This document shows positions 12,836 through 25,204 of a DNA stretch of 64,000 nucleotides, one piece after another (within the stretch, counting starts at the first letter, position 1; every line of letters begins with the position of its first letter). The notes under the pieces were generated by a model. The model saw only the letters and a list, made by a program, of their open reading frames with translations. It had not been told where the DNA came from and ran no database searches. Made by a program: the position numbers and the translations under genes. Origin of the DNA: Bryoerythrophyllum caledonicum (lineage: Eukaryota > Streptophyta > Bryopsida > Pottiales > Pottiaceae); assembly GCA_963971425.1 (NCBI GenBank), contig OZ020521.1, positions 26,676,012-26,740,011 on the forward strand, written 5' to 3'.

Positions 12836-13392
12836 AGAGCATGTCCACTGCTGTGGGGCACAACGAAGGAAGCGGTGGTGGGCCACTTGGTGGCCCGCGC
12901 ATGCGGATTGTAGCAATTGCCCCACCCCATCCTCTCTATGTGAACCCCCCTTGATTTTAGACAACACTCCTATTCGTCCGCCCATTTGCTGCTGCTCATG
13001 CATGCAAGCATATTCAGACCAGATCATGTTGACCAAATATATGGCGTCCTCGAAATTTACACGCCAAAGTTTTGTGAAATCACAAGTATTTGGAGGGACT
13101 CCATAGTTGGAGTGATGGATATTGTCTGCGATGCGGTGTGTTGAGGAGCGGATCCTCTCGCCAAACTTGTTGGCATGGTTCTTGAGGCAAGCAATGGCCA
13201 TGCTTTAAACACGTAAGTGGTTAGAGCATATGAGAGGTGCCCGTCCAACCAGCTTACGCCAAAGGTTATGGTGTTACCCCAAGCTCCAAGCGAGGTTGGC
13301 ATGGAAAGGTTGGGTTGGCATAAAGAATATTTTGTGCGGAGGGGAGCTTCCTATGAATTATAGGCTATTGGTATGGCAAGTGCACATGCTCT
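12836..13392. mobile_element. MITE with AGAGCATGTSCACT termini
   Basis: The left end AGAGCATGTCCACT (12836) and the right end AGTGCACATGCTCT (13379-13392) are inverted repeats with 13 of 14 matches. They enclose 557 bp without a credible gene. The ends resemble those of plant MITEs beginning GAGCATCTCCA and those of the element at 40220-40609. The 195-codon minus-strand ORF across it is probably fortuitous. No clean target-site duplication is visible. Confidence 0.55.
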
Positions 13393-14800
13393 TAAATAGC
13401 AGCTAGCAGAATGGAGGAGATAGTGAACCCTATTGGTTGGCACAAAATGTACATTTTCTACCTGTGAACTCTGACTAGAAGTGTCAAGCCACTACACACC
13501 ATAGAACTGCTCAAATTCAAACCAACCATATAAAACACATCTATTTCAACCAACAGATTGAGTTTATGGCTTGACAACATAAACACAAGAAAAAGAAGCA
13601 CTCATATACTTGCAAGCCACTTTCTATTTGGTTCCTTTTTTTCATTACATAGAGTCTACCTCTAGAAGGAGTTATTAAAAGTAGAAAATACTAGTTAGGA
13701 CCCAATGATCTATAGAGTAGCACTACCTCCAACAAATTGTTTATTCATGTTGGTCACAACCAGTGTTAGTCTAGTTCTTCTTCTTTTGGCTAGCACAAAT
13801 AATCATATGGTACACCATGATCTACAAGTTCAGGTAGCCATAAAATTGCGTTAACTTTAACATAAGCTTAAGCTCACAATGTTGCAACAAACATGTAGTA
13901 CACCATTTATAAAATAAAAGAATGTTGATTTTAAAATCAACCAAATATGAAACACATGATATGATTGTACAAACATTCATGAAAAAGTATAGTCATTGTT
14001 TATTTACTATGAAAATTTGTAGGGATGAAGCACAATAGGATGCATTGAACCCATATTGGATGAGAATTTAGAATTGGATGTATTTTTTATGGTATTTCAA
14101 GTTGGACTTAGGACACAATTGCAATGAATTTCTAATCACCTTAATCCTTTAAGGCTGATGAACTTTTTTGGCCTGTGAGGATCTACTAGTGTTCTAGATC
14201 ATGCAAAATGACATCTATGCAGTGGATACATTTCAGCACAAAAATTCTACGAACTCATTTAACGAAAATCACTGTAGTTTGGTGATGCTTGCACCAATCA
14301 CCGTGGCGATGGTCTCAACATATGCTCATCTTCCTCAACCTTTAAGTCATGATCTATTTTTTTTCCTTTGAAGTGGCATGTAGCACTTTTTATAAAGCTC
14401 TTGTGCCAAAACAATCCATATTCGGTCAATCAACTTAAAAGAGATAATTTCACATAGCATAATTAAAATCTTGTGTGAAACATTAATAAACCCTTCATTT
14501 ATAGGGTGGCCCGAAGTGCAATATTGTATCTCGAGATTGAGTTACTGGGCGCAATAAAAGGAGAATAAAGCCATAGGCAAATTAAAGGGGTTGGTTCAGA
14601 TTTAGGATGGCTCCAAAGACATGTGGGATCTATCACTTTTGTCTCAATCACATTTTGAGTGACTGAAGCTAGTGTAATTCTGATTGTGGGTTATGTGGCA
14701 TTGTGGCTATTGCAGATGCATCTTAAGGCCCAGGAAATACAGTATGAGATTTCTAATCTTGCAAATATATCCGTTTCCAAATCTCACCCTGTTTTAGTGA
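13393..14800. other. Intergenic, nothing recognised
   Basis: AT-rich sequence with no ORF of note and no recognisable RNA gene or repeat structure. A lone TTAATCCTTTAAGG at about 14143 resembles the ends of the TTAA-flanked MITEs but has no partner. Confidence 0.4.
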
Positions 14801-15033
14801 TTAATCCTTAAACGTCACTTGGGAACCGTATATACATACATGTATTTTACTCACTATAATACAAAAATGTATTAAAGTTTAGCAAGACTTACAACTTTGG
14901 ATTGAAGATTCTTCAAGGAATATCTTTCATTTGGAGGTCATTTCAATATCTAAACATTATCATGTTCAAATACAACACCATATGTGTACAATAATCTGGT
15001 CACCAATGGCACCTTTTGACGTTTAAGGGTTAA
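14801..15033. mobile_element. TTAA-flanked MITE, 225 bp
   Basis: TTAA at 14801-14804 is followed by TCCTTAAACGTCA. At the other end TGACGTTTAAGGG (15017-15029) is followed by TTAA (15030-15033). The 13-bp ends are inverted repeats with one mismatch, and the TTAA copies fit a TTAA target-site duplication. TTAA targeting is known for piggyBac and Kolobok elements; which superfamily mobilised this one cannot be told. Confidence 0.65.
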
Positions 15034-16095
15034 AAAAGGATACATGGTTTTGAAAACGTGTTGCATCGGGTTCTTTTGGATGACACACGGTGGCTGCCTT
15101 CTACAATTTAGACTACAGTCTAAATTTTTTATATGTTACAGGCTAGGAGTAGAAGAATCATAACACACATGAGGTTGTAACAAATAACACTTATAAAACT
15201 TGATCTCAATAATTAGTAACATATATGTTTTCATCCAATGTTTCATCTATCAAGCCATTTTTCATCCAAAAGAGTCACCGAAACCTTAAAATGTGTTTCA
15301 ACCGCTTAGTTTTATTGCCCTGCACTACATATTAGTGCCACTACTCTTATATATTGTCCCATAATTTCTATTTTACTGCCACTACTCTTATTTAATGTCC
15401 CATAATTTCTCTGATTTTTCCAACTTAACTTCAACACATAATATAAAAGTAAAATCAATGAAGTAGGGAGGGAGACATCTCGTAACATTTAACATATGAC
15501 ACTTAATAGTGTAAACTTTACACTCTTGTAACTATTGTATACATCAATTCTTACACCTTGTATGACAGATATACAGAATCCATCATGTTGCAACTCAAAG
15601 GTGGGCTTCTCAGAGGTGAAGGGTTAAAGAGGTAACGTAGAAAGAGTTTAGACTGTGTGAGGAAAACTCTATTGCTTTGGAAACCGATTCCCGAACGTAG
15701 GAACGCTGGAGCGCACGGAGCTGGCTCCACAAAATGTGACATGGACGTGCATGATGCTCCACCTGCACCGTCACGGTCTCCGCTCGCTCGCTCCCTCCCT
15801 CCCTCCCTCAATTGCAGAGTCTCTCCACTGCTCAAGCTGGGATCGTCTCTGTGATGATTCATGATCGCCCCATGACGAATCCATCTTCCAATCATTCTGG
15901 AATTCATCTCCCACTTTAGGGTTTACGCATCCATCTTCCCTCCGTTGCATCCACACACACATTTCAGACAACGAGTGCGCGTGCTGTGTCTGTGCCGCAC
16001 TTTTCACTCCCTCATGCTGCGATTGTCGGGGGACAGCCAGCGAGCGAGGAGGGAGACACGGAGAGTGCGAGAATACGCTGACAAGGACGAGAGAA
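15034..16095 (+). promoter_or_regulatory. Upstream region and leader of the Rab escort protein gene
   Basis: The distal part is AT-rich with a repeated phrase (TGCCACTACTCTTATWTA near 15330 and 15374). The proximal part carries a CT-rich tract (CTCCCTCCCTCCCTC at about 15791) and then the probable 5' leader. No TATA box could be assigned. Short ORFs on both strands here are not supported. Confidence 0.4.
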
Positions 16096-19000
16096 ATGAT
16101 AGAGCCGAGTAAGTTTGATGCGATCGTGATCGGTACGGGGCTGCCGGAGTCTATTCTGGCGGCCTCCATAGCCGCGGCGGGCAAGACGGTGCTGCATCTG
16201 GACGCGTACGAGGGCTACCTGTCGCCATGGGCGTCCCTCTCCTTCTCCACCTTCACCTCGTTCGCGTCCTCGGGTGGGCGTCTGCCAAATCCTAGCTTTT
16301 TTCCTGACGACGACCTGACGTTCCCCCCGGAAGAGATCGAGTACGCGGCGCTCGAGGTGAAGGAGCCTCCCGTACTGTACTCGCACGTCAAGGTGTCGCC
16401 CGCCGCGCCGGATGAAGCCTCTCTCGGGCGCCTGAACCGGTACAGCTTGGATTTAGCAGGTATGAAGTGCAGTGTCGAATCGCTTGCGTGCTCGGGATGG
16501 AGAATGGGTTGATTGAGCGGTAGATTTTGCAGGGCCGAAGGTTGTGTTCTGCGCTGGTCCACTTGTGGATGCGCTCGTGAATGCGCAAGCAGATCATCAT
16601 GTGCGATTCAAGGGCGTGGAAGCGAGCTTCATTTGGAGGTGTGTTGGAATCTGAGCGAGGTCGTCCAGGGTTTACATTCATTTCCGTCTGTTTGAGAATT
16701 GTTTTTCTTTAATTAGGTTTCGTTTTACACTATCAGAGATTCGAGATTGACATCTCCGAGAACTTGCATCCTATTTATGCAGAGCCGGTCAAATGACTGT
16801 TGTTCCAGCGTCTCGGGCCGATGTGTTTCGGGATAAGAGTTTGAGCCTCGCTGACAAGAGATTTTTGATGCGGTTTTTCAAGCTGGTAGCCGATTACACG
16901 GAGTCGACTGGAGATGTGGCAGCTGAGAATCTCGACAGGCCCTTTGTGGAGCTTCTTCGGAGGCAACAACTTCCTATCTCCATTCAGGAGTACGTCGAAT
17001 TGACTCTTTCCTATTATTGTAGCGCAGTGTTAGTACTGTTAGTTTTCTACAGACTGTAAGCAGCGCTTCTACTGATTTGTTACCTGGCTTTGATTTGTGC
17101 CTGTTAGAATTATCCTGTATGCAATTGCATTAGTCGACGACGACCAGGAGCAAACGTCAGATGCAGCAACCCTTATTTCAACTGAGGATGGGCTTCAGGC
17201 TTTAGCACTCTACCTGGCCTCGGCAAGCAGGTCAAGATTTTACTTTTGGGTTCATGATTAGAGAGAGAATCTGCCATGTTTTTGTTTTCGATTTCATATG
17301 GCTTTGTACATCTGTCAGATATCCTTGAGCATTCTCTGTCTCGCATTTCAGGTTTCCAGATGCACCAGGTGCTTTTTTGTATCCCATGTACGGGCATGGG
17401 GATTTGCCACAAGCATTCTGTCGTTGCGCGGCTGTGCGCGGAGCTCTGTATGTAGGAAACTTGTCCCCTATTTCAGAAATGCCTATTTGTGTTCTTGCAA
17501 GTTTGTGCTGAAATGGTAGGAAGTGTCGAGAAGATGTATTCTGGCGCTTATGCAAGTAACTTAAATATTTAACTATACCAGTTCACCTTTGTATGCACAT
17601 TGCAATCTTTCTAGTGTAGCACTTGTTACAAGATCCTAAAATACTGTGTTTTCTAATCTAGGTATTGCGCATGCCTATCGTGAGTCTCCTTCTTGACAAG
17701 GTATACTCTCGAGAGCTGTCTTGTGGGTGATTTTCCCAGTAGCCACTACAATAATGTCCTCACGTATCTCTCTCTTGTTACTTCGTCTCGTTTTCCTTAA
17801 AATTATGCTTTTGGATTTACCACAATCTTCATACCTTTACCAGGGCAAAAGATAAAACATAATCCAGGTGTAAATGTTGCGTGTACTTGGACTATGCAGG
17901 AAAGTGGTGTTTGCAAAGGCGTAAAAATAGCCTCAGGGCAGGTACTTCATAGTGAGAAGGTAATTGCCAGTCCTACCTTTTGTGTGGAGCAGCCTGCAAC
18001 ATCAGAGCCTACACCCACAACGTCTTCAGCTGATGTTGATGCTGAAGAAAATGCGTACCTACGTTCCTCTGATGTCCCAAGCACGTCCTCAGAGAGTGGT
18101 GGGGATTCAACAGAAGTGGCTCGCTGCCTTTGCATAACAGATCAATCTTTGCAACCTGGATTAAGCACTGTTCTGGTCATCTTTCCTCCCAATTGTGAGT
18201 TTTCTTACTCTTGTAATCTCATGGCTGTTTCAAGGCTCACTAGCAGTGATTTGGATCATGAGTATACTAGAACCTTAGTTCCTTGCTGAACTCTGTTTAA
18301 TGAGACTTTTCATCTCTCTCTTTTTCTGAAGATTATTAGCAGTACAATGTGTATGCTCGTACAGAGCGAGTGAAAGCATTGTTTTGGTAGTCACAGAATC
18401 AATCTGCAGAAATGACTCTAGCTGACTGGATGGGAGACTTTATGCAGCTCTCAGTGGACGGAAGTCAAAGGTTGTAAGAGCGTTGCAGCTGGGATCAGCT
18501 TCTGATGTCTGTCCTGATGGCAAGTGAGTTCATTCTCATGCACGTTGAACAACTCTTTGTTTGCATGATGGATCTTTTATTCTGACCATAAAGTTTTGCT
18601 TACGATGGAATTACCTGTCTGAAACGTTTACAATCGTCTGAACTCTGGAAGCTACTTTTCAATGACGTCCTAAAGTAGAACAACTCTTAGTATTACTTAA
18701 ATGAAATTTTAATCATTTATAATGCATATCAGTTTTGTTTTATGTTTTTATGCTCATCAATTCTGTTCTATGTTTTCTTTGTAGATATATCGTACAATTC
18801 TCAGTAAAGTGCTCAGACGCAACAGAAGCAGAAGAAACTTTGCAGGCTGCAAAGAGCGCTTTATTTTGTGAGGATGACTCTGAAGATGATCTTGAATCTG
18901 ACAAACCAAAGTTGCTATGGTCCATTTTCTTTATCCAGGAAGTTTCAAATTTCTTGGAGGTAATTTGGCAGTTATTCCTTGAAATTCTTCCACGTTACGA

Positions 19001-19593
19001 GGAATGTGATTCTGTCGCTTTCAATCTTTGAAGCATCGTGCGTAGTCATTATTATCTGATGCTATTTTATGATTTCTTGCATGGACAGACCATAAGAGGA
19101 TTAAAAATGTGCGTCATGCCGGATGGAACTGTTGATTACCGCAGTATGATGAAAAACACTGAGAAGGTACGGTGCTAACATCTGTTTTTGTTCAATTTGA
19201 CCGTCAGGATTATTGGTAATTTTTCAGGATGATCCAGTAATTTTTCTGGACTCCTTATTATTCAAATTCTTGTCTTTTACATAGAGGTTTATCATATTCA
19301 TTGAGTATTTCAGCTATTGTTTTTCAGCCGTGTCTTTGCTGATTATTGTCAGTGATTTTTCACTGGTAATCTGCTCTGAGGATATAGTTAATTAGAGCTC
19401 AACGTATACTGATTTAGCCTAGAATTCTAGGTTTGACAATGCGTGTAATCTGTTGTGCTGATTAAGCCTATGCTTGGTGGTTTATCAGATCTTTCATCAA
19501 CTGTTTCCAGATATTGAATTCTTTCCGAAACTACTAGGCACCACCTCCACAAGCGATGAAGGAGATGGAGATGGAGATGCGGATGGAATATGA
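16096..19593 (+). CDS. REP: Rab escort protein (Rab geranylgeranyltransferase component A)
   Basis: Eleven exons join with canonical GT-AG introns: 16096-16459, 16533-16638, 16783-16989, 17108-17230, 17352-17451, 17662-17700, 17900-18194, 18448-18523, 18785-18959, 19089-19166 and 19489-19593. The total is 1668 nt, or 555 aa, close to plant REP. The N-terminus FDAIVIGTGLPESILAASIA is the GDI/REP Rossmann-like signature. Later blocks are DKRFLMRFFKLV, ILYAIALVDDDQ, APGAFLYPMYGHGDLPQAFC and VLRMPIVSLLLDK. REP binds newly made Rab GTPases, presents them to the prenyltransferase and delivers them to membranes. The tail is acidic, with a short GD repeat before the stop. Exon boundaries are inferred from splice signals and family similarity; no break is seen. 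Confidence 0.95.
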
Positions 19594-20204
19594 GAGCTTT
19601 GATTGTAGAGGGTACAAATAGCTTCGGCAGAAATTAATTCGTATGACTAAGTGAGGACGTCAAGCCAGAGCAATTTGTGTTGCTGAATTACTTTGGAGTA
19701 GAGTTGAGGTCCTTTAACACCTTTACGCTTGACCATGTTGGGCATGAAAGACCGCACAGGATTCTAAGTTGCCTATTCTGCCTAAATTGCTCTCATTTGT
19801 GAAGTCATCGTACATGTTCGTGTAGCTGCGGTTGAAAAAAAAGGATCATAGCAGACAAAATCGAAGTATACTTTTCAAGTTTGGTGTCATTGGTATACAA
19901 TTCAGCTCCTTTCTAGAAGTGTTAAGTGAATCATTTAAGCTATAATGAGCTATAGCAATTGGGGTTAAATCTGATATTTTGATGGAATGCTTTGAGTTGA
20001 TATCCCTGTAGGCAAACTTGTACTTGTTCTCCACTCCTGTTTGGAAAGTAATGTTCGCTTTAATAACACGGAGAGTTCCTCAATGGCTGTGACTATCATG
20101 TCCCATTCTCTGATGATTTACGAGGTGCAGTGTCTACTCTTATGGAAGCAATTCATCAAATTCTTGTTGATTAAAGAATGTACTTGTAATTGATTGTGTG
20201 GTTA
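19594..20204. other. REP 3' flank, no further gene
   Basis: Probable 3' untranslated and intergenic sequence downstream of REP. A short minus-strand ORF at 19846-20034 has no recognisable similarity. Confidence 0.4.
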
Positions 20205-21138
20205 TTAACCCCTAAAGGACTGAACGTCCCCCGGGGTCATTTTGGATTTCGGGCATGTACCTACAATTCAAAAAAAAATCCTTCTTAATTGAATTTTTTT
20301 TTTCAAGATAGGATCTGATAAGAGCTTCGTGGAGATATTTATTTATTTATTTTTGGATTTGTGGTTTGAAAGTTAGTACCACTTAAAGCCAAAAGTGGGA
20401 CTTCGGGCACCTCCAAAATTTTTGACAAAAGTTTCTATTGACATTGAGGTTTTTCACACATAGAAATAATATTTCCTTATTTAGAAATTTTCAAAAAAAA
20501 ATCTTGTCTTTAGTGTAAAAAGGCATTTTATTCCAAGTCAAACATTTTCACACATTGTCGGGCAACGGGGGAAAAAAACTTCATCTTTTCTACATAAAAC
20601 CTAGAGATCTTCATATTATTCACTTTTTTTTTTTTTCAACAACAATATATGGTGAAAACCTTCTTATTGACCGTTTGGATAATCATTTGAATACATACGT
20701 AGTTCACAAAAAAATAAAACGTGAAATGGCAATTTTTGAACCTCCACTCCTTGCACACTTGTTTTGAATATGCTACACCCCTTTTTTACCTCTAAAAATT
20801 GGTGTGCCGGGAAATAACATCATGCTTAAGACAATGGTAAAAGATTTAAACCTTGTACAATGCTAAAATTTGATACAAAATGAAGTCAAAGTCAGCTGAT
20901 CTACTCAACGCAGGGATGAAAATGAACCATTGTTTTGACTTTGAACACTAAAATCTATCAATCCGTGCAGTGGATTGCAACCAAAATTTGATGGCATGTT
21001 TATATGGAAGTCTATTTTAAGATCTTACGGTTGAAAATAAAAAATTCACTTTAAAATGTGATTTTCATGTCTCTTTTTGACAGTGGCAATTTTGGACTGG
21101 TTTTAGAGCGAATTAGGTCGTCGTCCTTTAGGGGTTAA
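20205..21138. mobile_element. TTAA-flanked MITE of family R1 (copy B, complete)
   Basis: The two ends are a perfect 16-bp inverted repeat, TTAACCCCTAAAGGAC (20205-20220) and its complement (21123-21138). They read as a TTAA target duplication plus 12-bp ends CCCCTAAAGGAC. The 926-bp interior has no coding capacity and aligns with 4858-5830 and with shorter stretches at about 38440-38830 and 40860-41270. It is the best-preserved member of the family in this window. A related end, TTAACCCATTAAAGGACCGA, lies at 24416. Confidence 0.8.
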
Positions 21139-22361
21139 GGGAGAATTATGTATGTGTGGCCCAATCCAAAATAATCAAATCTTGACCAGTTGAATGAGGG
21201 AAATTGGGCCCTAAACTTCATGGTTGGGTTGGATCCAGATTCCTACATGGAGTCCTTTGCGGCATAAAGTTGGTACCAAATGTGGGCCTTGTAGAAAAGA
21301 AAGCACACTTTCAGCCTATTCCTGTTAGTTTGAATCGGCCTTGAGACGATTTCGTGGCTAGGTGCCAGATCTTCACAAGGAGTGCTCCTAACACCCCAGC
21401 TACGTGTGAACGAGACCATGCTGAACCGACTTCTGGCGAACGTCAGGATGACGCCATCATGTCTTTGTCAGTCAAGAGAGCCCGGCGCACGGCTAGAGAC
21501 ATTTAATAATATTAATAACTCTTCCACGCCGAGAACCTTTCCGCTTTGTTCCAGGAAGCTCAGACCTGACGTACTCAACGCTCACGGTGGTCCACAATTG
21601 CAGCCTACACGCAAAAGTACTGCTACTCCTCGACGCTGCCATAAAAGGCCTCAGTCGCAGCACCTTCAACTACCACTCTCTCACCCTCACTTCCACTGCC
21701 AGTCTTCTCCTCAATACTTGCCTGGCGCGTCCGTCTCTCCGATCCGTCGCCTCTCTGCACCCTTCACACGCAGCTGGACAGGTTTTTCATGTTGTTCTTC
21801 CGCTCCGTTTCGGCCGAGTCTTCATGGGTTATATTAGCCAAGTAATCACCCACAGATATATCAGTCGAGAAGGGGACATTCTTGTAAACCGCCGTGGATT
21901 CCACGTTTCCGAGGGACATACTGACGTCTTCAGCTGGAAGTCTTTACTATTCGTCATATAGTAGCCTCTCACTTTGGTTGTGTTGCACTCACGATCCGAA
22001 GTGGTCGTCGTTTCTCTCCGCGTTATGCAGTATGCCTCTGCTTGTCACTGGGAAATTCTTGAAGCACATGTCATAGACTCTTGATTGAGGGCCGTTGATA
22101 CTAGAGCACCGTTGCCGAGGAGCTCCGATCCCCCTTCTCTCATTACTCGTGATGGGGTCCCCTGCGTCATGGTGGTGTACAATCAGCTGTCATTCAAACT
22201 TGACTGCTCATGAGCACTGTACTTGGTTTTTGTTTGTCAGTGTCCTTTCTCTGCCCATCTTCTTCATGCTGACCATCTTCTTCTGCATGTTGATCATCTT
22301 GGGTGCAGAGTTTGCAGTGAGAGTTGATTGAGATTCAAGTAGACGCACTACCACTACCATC
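21139..22361 (+). promoter_or_regulatory. Upstream region of the FSH-type hydrolase gene
   Basis: The region includes a TATA-like ATAAAAG at 21641-21647 followed by a CT-rich leader-like stretch. ORFs at 21382-21837 and 21587-21961 have no recognisable domain and overlap one another. If ATAAAAG is the real TATA box, the leader would be about 690 nt and probably contains an intron. This is inference from composition only. Confidence 0.3.
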
Positions 22362-24305
22362 ATGGGACTTGATCTTATGGTGGTTGAGCCAAGTGCCCAC
22401 TCTGTAAGAAGCAGGAAGCTGAGGCTGCTGGGTTTGCATGGCTTTCGAACGAGTGGAGACATTCTCCGGCGCCAATTGTCCAAGTGGGCGCCCTCTTTGC
22501 ACGACCTCTTTGAAGTGGTACACATTGTCATTCTTTCTCGACATGCGAATGCTGTAAACTTGGTTATCCATGTTCAAATTGCTTTTAGAAATTCATTTTA
22601 ATTACTAATTTAATTGTGGACACATGATTATGACAGGATTACATCGATGCCCCTCTTCCTTGCGTAGGAAAATCGGACGTAGAGGGTATATTCGATGCTC
22701 CATACTACGAATGGTTTAGATACAACAAGGTACTGCTACTTAATAACCTCCCAGTGTCCACTGTTTCAACAATATGCAGGCCTGCCTCTGTGCCAGCTTT
22801 TCATTAAGCTTCATTTAAGTTGAACTATAAGTAACCATTTTTTAGGGTGAAGAAAGAGTGTGTACAAGATATCACTTGCCTTTCTTTCGTTTGCATAGAT
22901 TTTAGATTTATAGATACTTATTTAGAGCTAGTTTTATTCCAATTTAAAAAGAAGCTTACTGAAATCTTGGGTAACTAAACAGAAAGCCCTTTTGTGTAAA
23001 GAGAATTTAGTATTATATTTGAAAATTTGCATCTTACAAACGCTTTATCGGCTAAACATCTCATGGTCACAATGTACATACTGAGCCATATATTTAGCAT
23101 TTACTGTAAAAAATAATCCTTCAAATCAGAGACCTTGACTAAGAAATGGCTCAACCCTGACCGAATCTTGTTAATTCGTTCATCCAGGAGTTCACGGAGT
23201 TTTATCATTTGGATGAGATGTTTGCCTACATTACGGATTACCTGAAGTTGCATGGACCATATGATGGTTTCCTGGGGTTCTCTCAGGTGCGCCACTACTA
23301 CTACTGCTCTCATCACATCTGCTTTCAGTCAACCAAACAAGAGTGAAACTAACCTGTCGTTGAGTCAGTGACCTCGGTTTGCTGAATCAGTAGTAGTCTC
23401 CAAAATGACAAGTTTGTTGTGTGAGCAGGGAGCGATTATTTCCGGATGTCTCGCCGGTCTTCAAGAAAAGGTACTTTGAAGTGATCAGCTTATGTCTGTT
23501 GTTCCTGTGGACATGAACGTAGAACCAGTTCCATTTGAAGGGTCATTGTTGTTACATTGTTTTTAAGTACGTTCCTTATACGCTGTAGGGATTGGCGCTT
23601 CAAGATGTTCCACCTGTTCGGTTAGTCGTCCTAATATCACCTGCTCAACTCCCAGCGCTCCGTTTGAAGGATGTTTACCAAGGGGCTACGATTAAATGCC
23701 CCACTTTGGCATTTCTAGGTATTACACACCCTGACCTCAAAGGTGCATGTTGTGTCCCACTCAGTTCACTTGTTTGTGTGCATCATGCCTCAAATTCTAC
23801 CACTATCATTGTGTGCCTGAACTAAACTATTTCAACTTGTGAGCTCACACTTTTAAGAACCGTGGTTATTCATGTGAATAAAATCCGATTACACTTGAAT
23901 GTTGTATATTCACTTCAACTTGCAGGAGCCAAGGATTGGTTGAGACCACATGGAGTTGAGGCGCTCAAGTCATTCGAAAATAATGTTACTGTCAACCATC
24001 GTTTTGGACATACTGTTCCCAGATTAGGTGCGCATTCCAATGATCCTCTAATTCCATTCCCTCTGACGCCAGCAATGATTCCAAGGAGCACATGTGATCC
24101 AACCTTGAAAAACAGTAGGGAGATAATATTCTAACTTGTTCCTTCATTCGTACCAGATGAAGGACAGACTGCAACTGTAGTCGAATTCTTCACGTCACAA
24201 CTGGCACTTCTTGATGCAAGTGACGATATCGAAGAAGATGCGGAGCAGGTGAAAACGAATGTGCTCACAAACCCACATCACCAAGACGTATACGTCACAG
24301 CTTAG
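22362..24305 (+). CDS. FSH1/OVCA2-family serine hydrolase
   Basis: Seven exons (22362-22517, 22637-22729, 23188-23286, 23429-23470, 23589-23718, 23926-24027, 24157-24305) give 771 nt, or 256 aa, the normal length for the family. The alpha/beta-hydrolase fold is clear: LRLLGLHGFRTSGDILRRQL at the N-terminus, YYEWFRYNKEFTEY, the nucleophile elbow GFSQG (Ser split between exons 3 and 4 context), then FLGAKDWLRP (likely catalytic Asp) and HRFGHTVPRL (catalytic His). The family includes yeast FSH1 and human OVCA2, small esterases of uncertain natural substrate. All three catalytic positions are intact. The ATG at 22362 was chosen because it begins just before the conserved LHGF block. Confidence 0.93.
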
Positions 24306-24358
24306 TTGAGAGAAATTGGTGTCGTCGATATTCGATGATCCGAAATCCAATACTTTTC

Positions 24359-24364
24359 AATAAA
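24359..24364 (+). terminator. Candidate polyadenylation signal of the hydrolase gene
   Basis: A canonical AATAAA lies 54 bases after the stop codon of the serine hydrolase gene, a normal spacing for a eukaryotic mRNA 3' end. Confidence 0.5.
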
Positions 24365-24415
24365 CTTCTGCAGTAGAAACACAGATGCTAGCATTCTCTG
24401 TACGAAACTTTGAAT

Positions 24416-25192
24416 TTAACCCATTAAAGGACCGAGACTATGTTTCACCAAAACCACCCCAAAACTGCCTGCTGATTGAATTTTTTTAACTTCTTTTTTA
24501 CCGTAGGATATTCTAGTTAACTATTGCAAGGAGACATTTAAAAAGTTTCTTAAACTTTGACGGCGTGGTTTGAAAGATACTTGCATTTAAAGAATGTACT
24601 ATGGTTTTTTTCTTCTCTGGACAAATAGGGTCAATGTACTTTAACTCAAGATAATGACATATTTTCATACTACACATAGCATAAAATTTGTGGATCTATG
24701 TTTGACCTTGAGTTGTGTCACGCAAAAATGGACAAGTAATAGAGGTGTTTAAGATAAGAAAAATGGACTTGCAATGACTAGGGGTATAGAAAGTAGCCAT
24801 TTTCTTAAGGAAAACATTCTTTTTTTCAAAATAGAGAAATATTTTTTGGATCTTGAATTCAAACCGTGGATAGAATTATTTTTCAAGTATTGGAAAGAAT
24901 ATACTTTTGAAAACAATTGAAATCCTTAATTTCTATGCAGTTTTTGAGTAGAAAAATGAGGGTTGCTAAGAACTTTTTTCACTCCTACCTGCCTTGAAAA
25001 ATTGCACTATTCATGTCTATAGTACTACTATTCAACTCTACAGTACCCTGTCGAGCTGCCCCAAATTTGAGTTTTTTTCTGTGTGAAGCACCCAAAATTT
25101 TCTCTAAATATAAGTGCGGTATGGATAATGGTTCGACTATGAACGGAGCTTCATTCTGGAGCTCCCAACTGAGGCCACCTACATGATGTTAG
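24416..25192. repeat. Partial TTAA-type MITE and AT-rich flank
   Basis: TTAACCCATTAAAGGACCGA at 24416-24435 closely resembles the ends of MITE family R1, but no inverted partner was found before 25193. The interior is AT-rich and non-coding. It is probably a truncated or decayed copy. Confidence 0.4.
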
Positions 25193-25204
25193 TGAATGGC
25201 GTAC

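Noticed and set aside
12614..13201. 195-codon minus-strand ORF
   Set aside because: It lies across a MITE with clear inverted ends and shows no known protein features.
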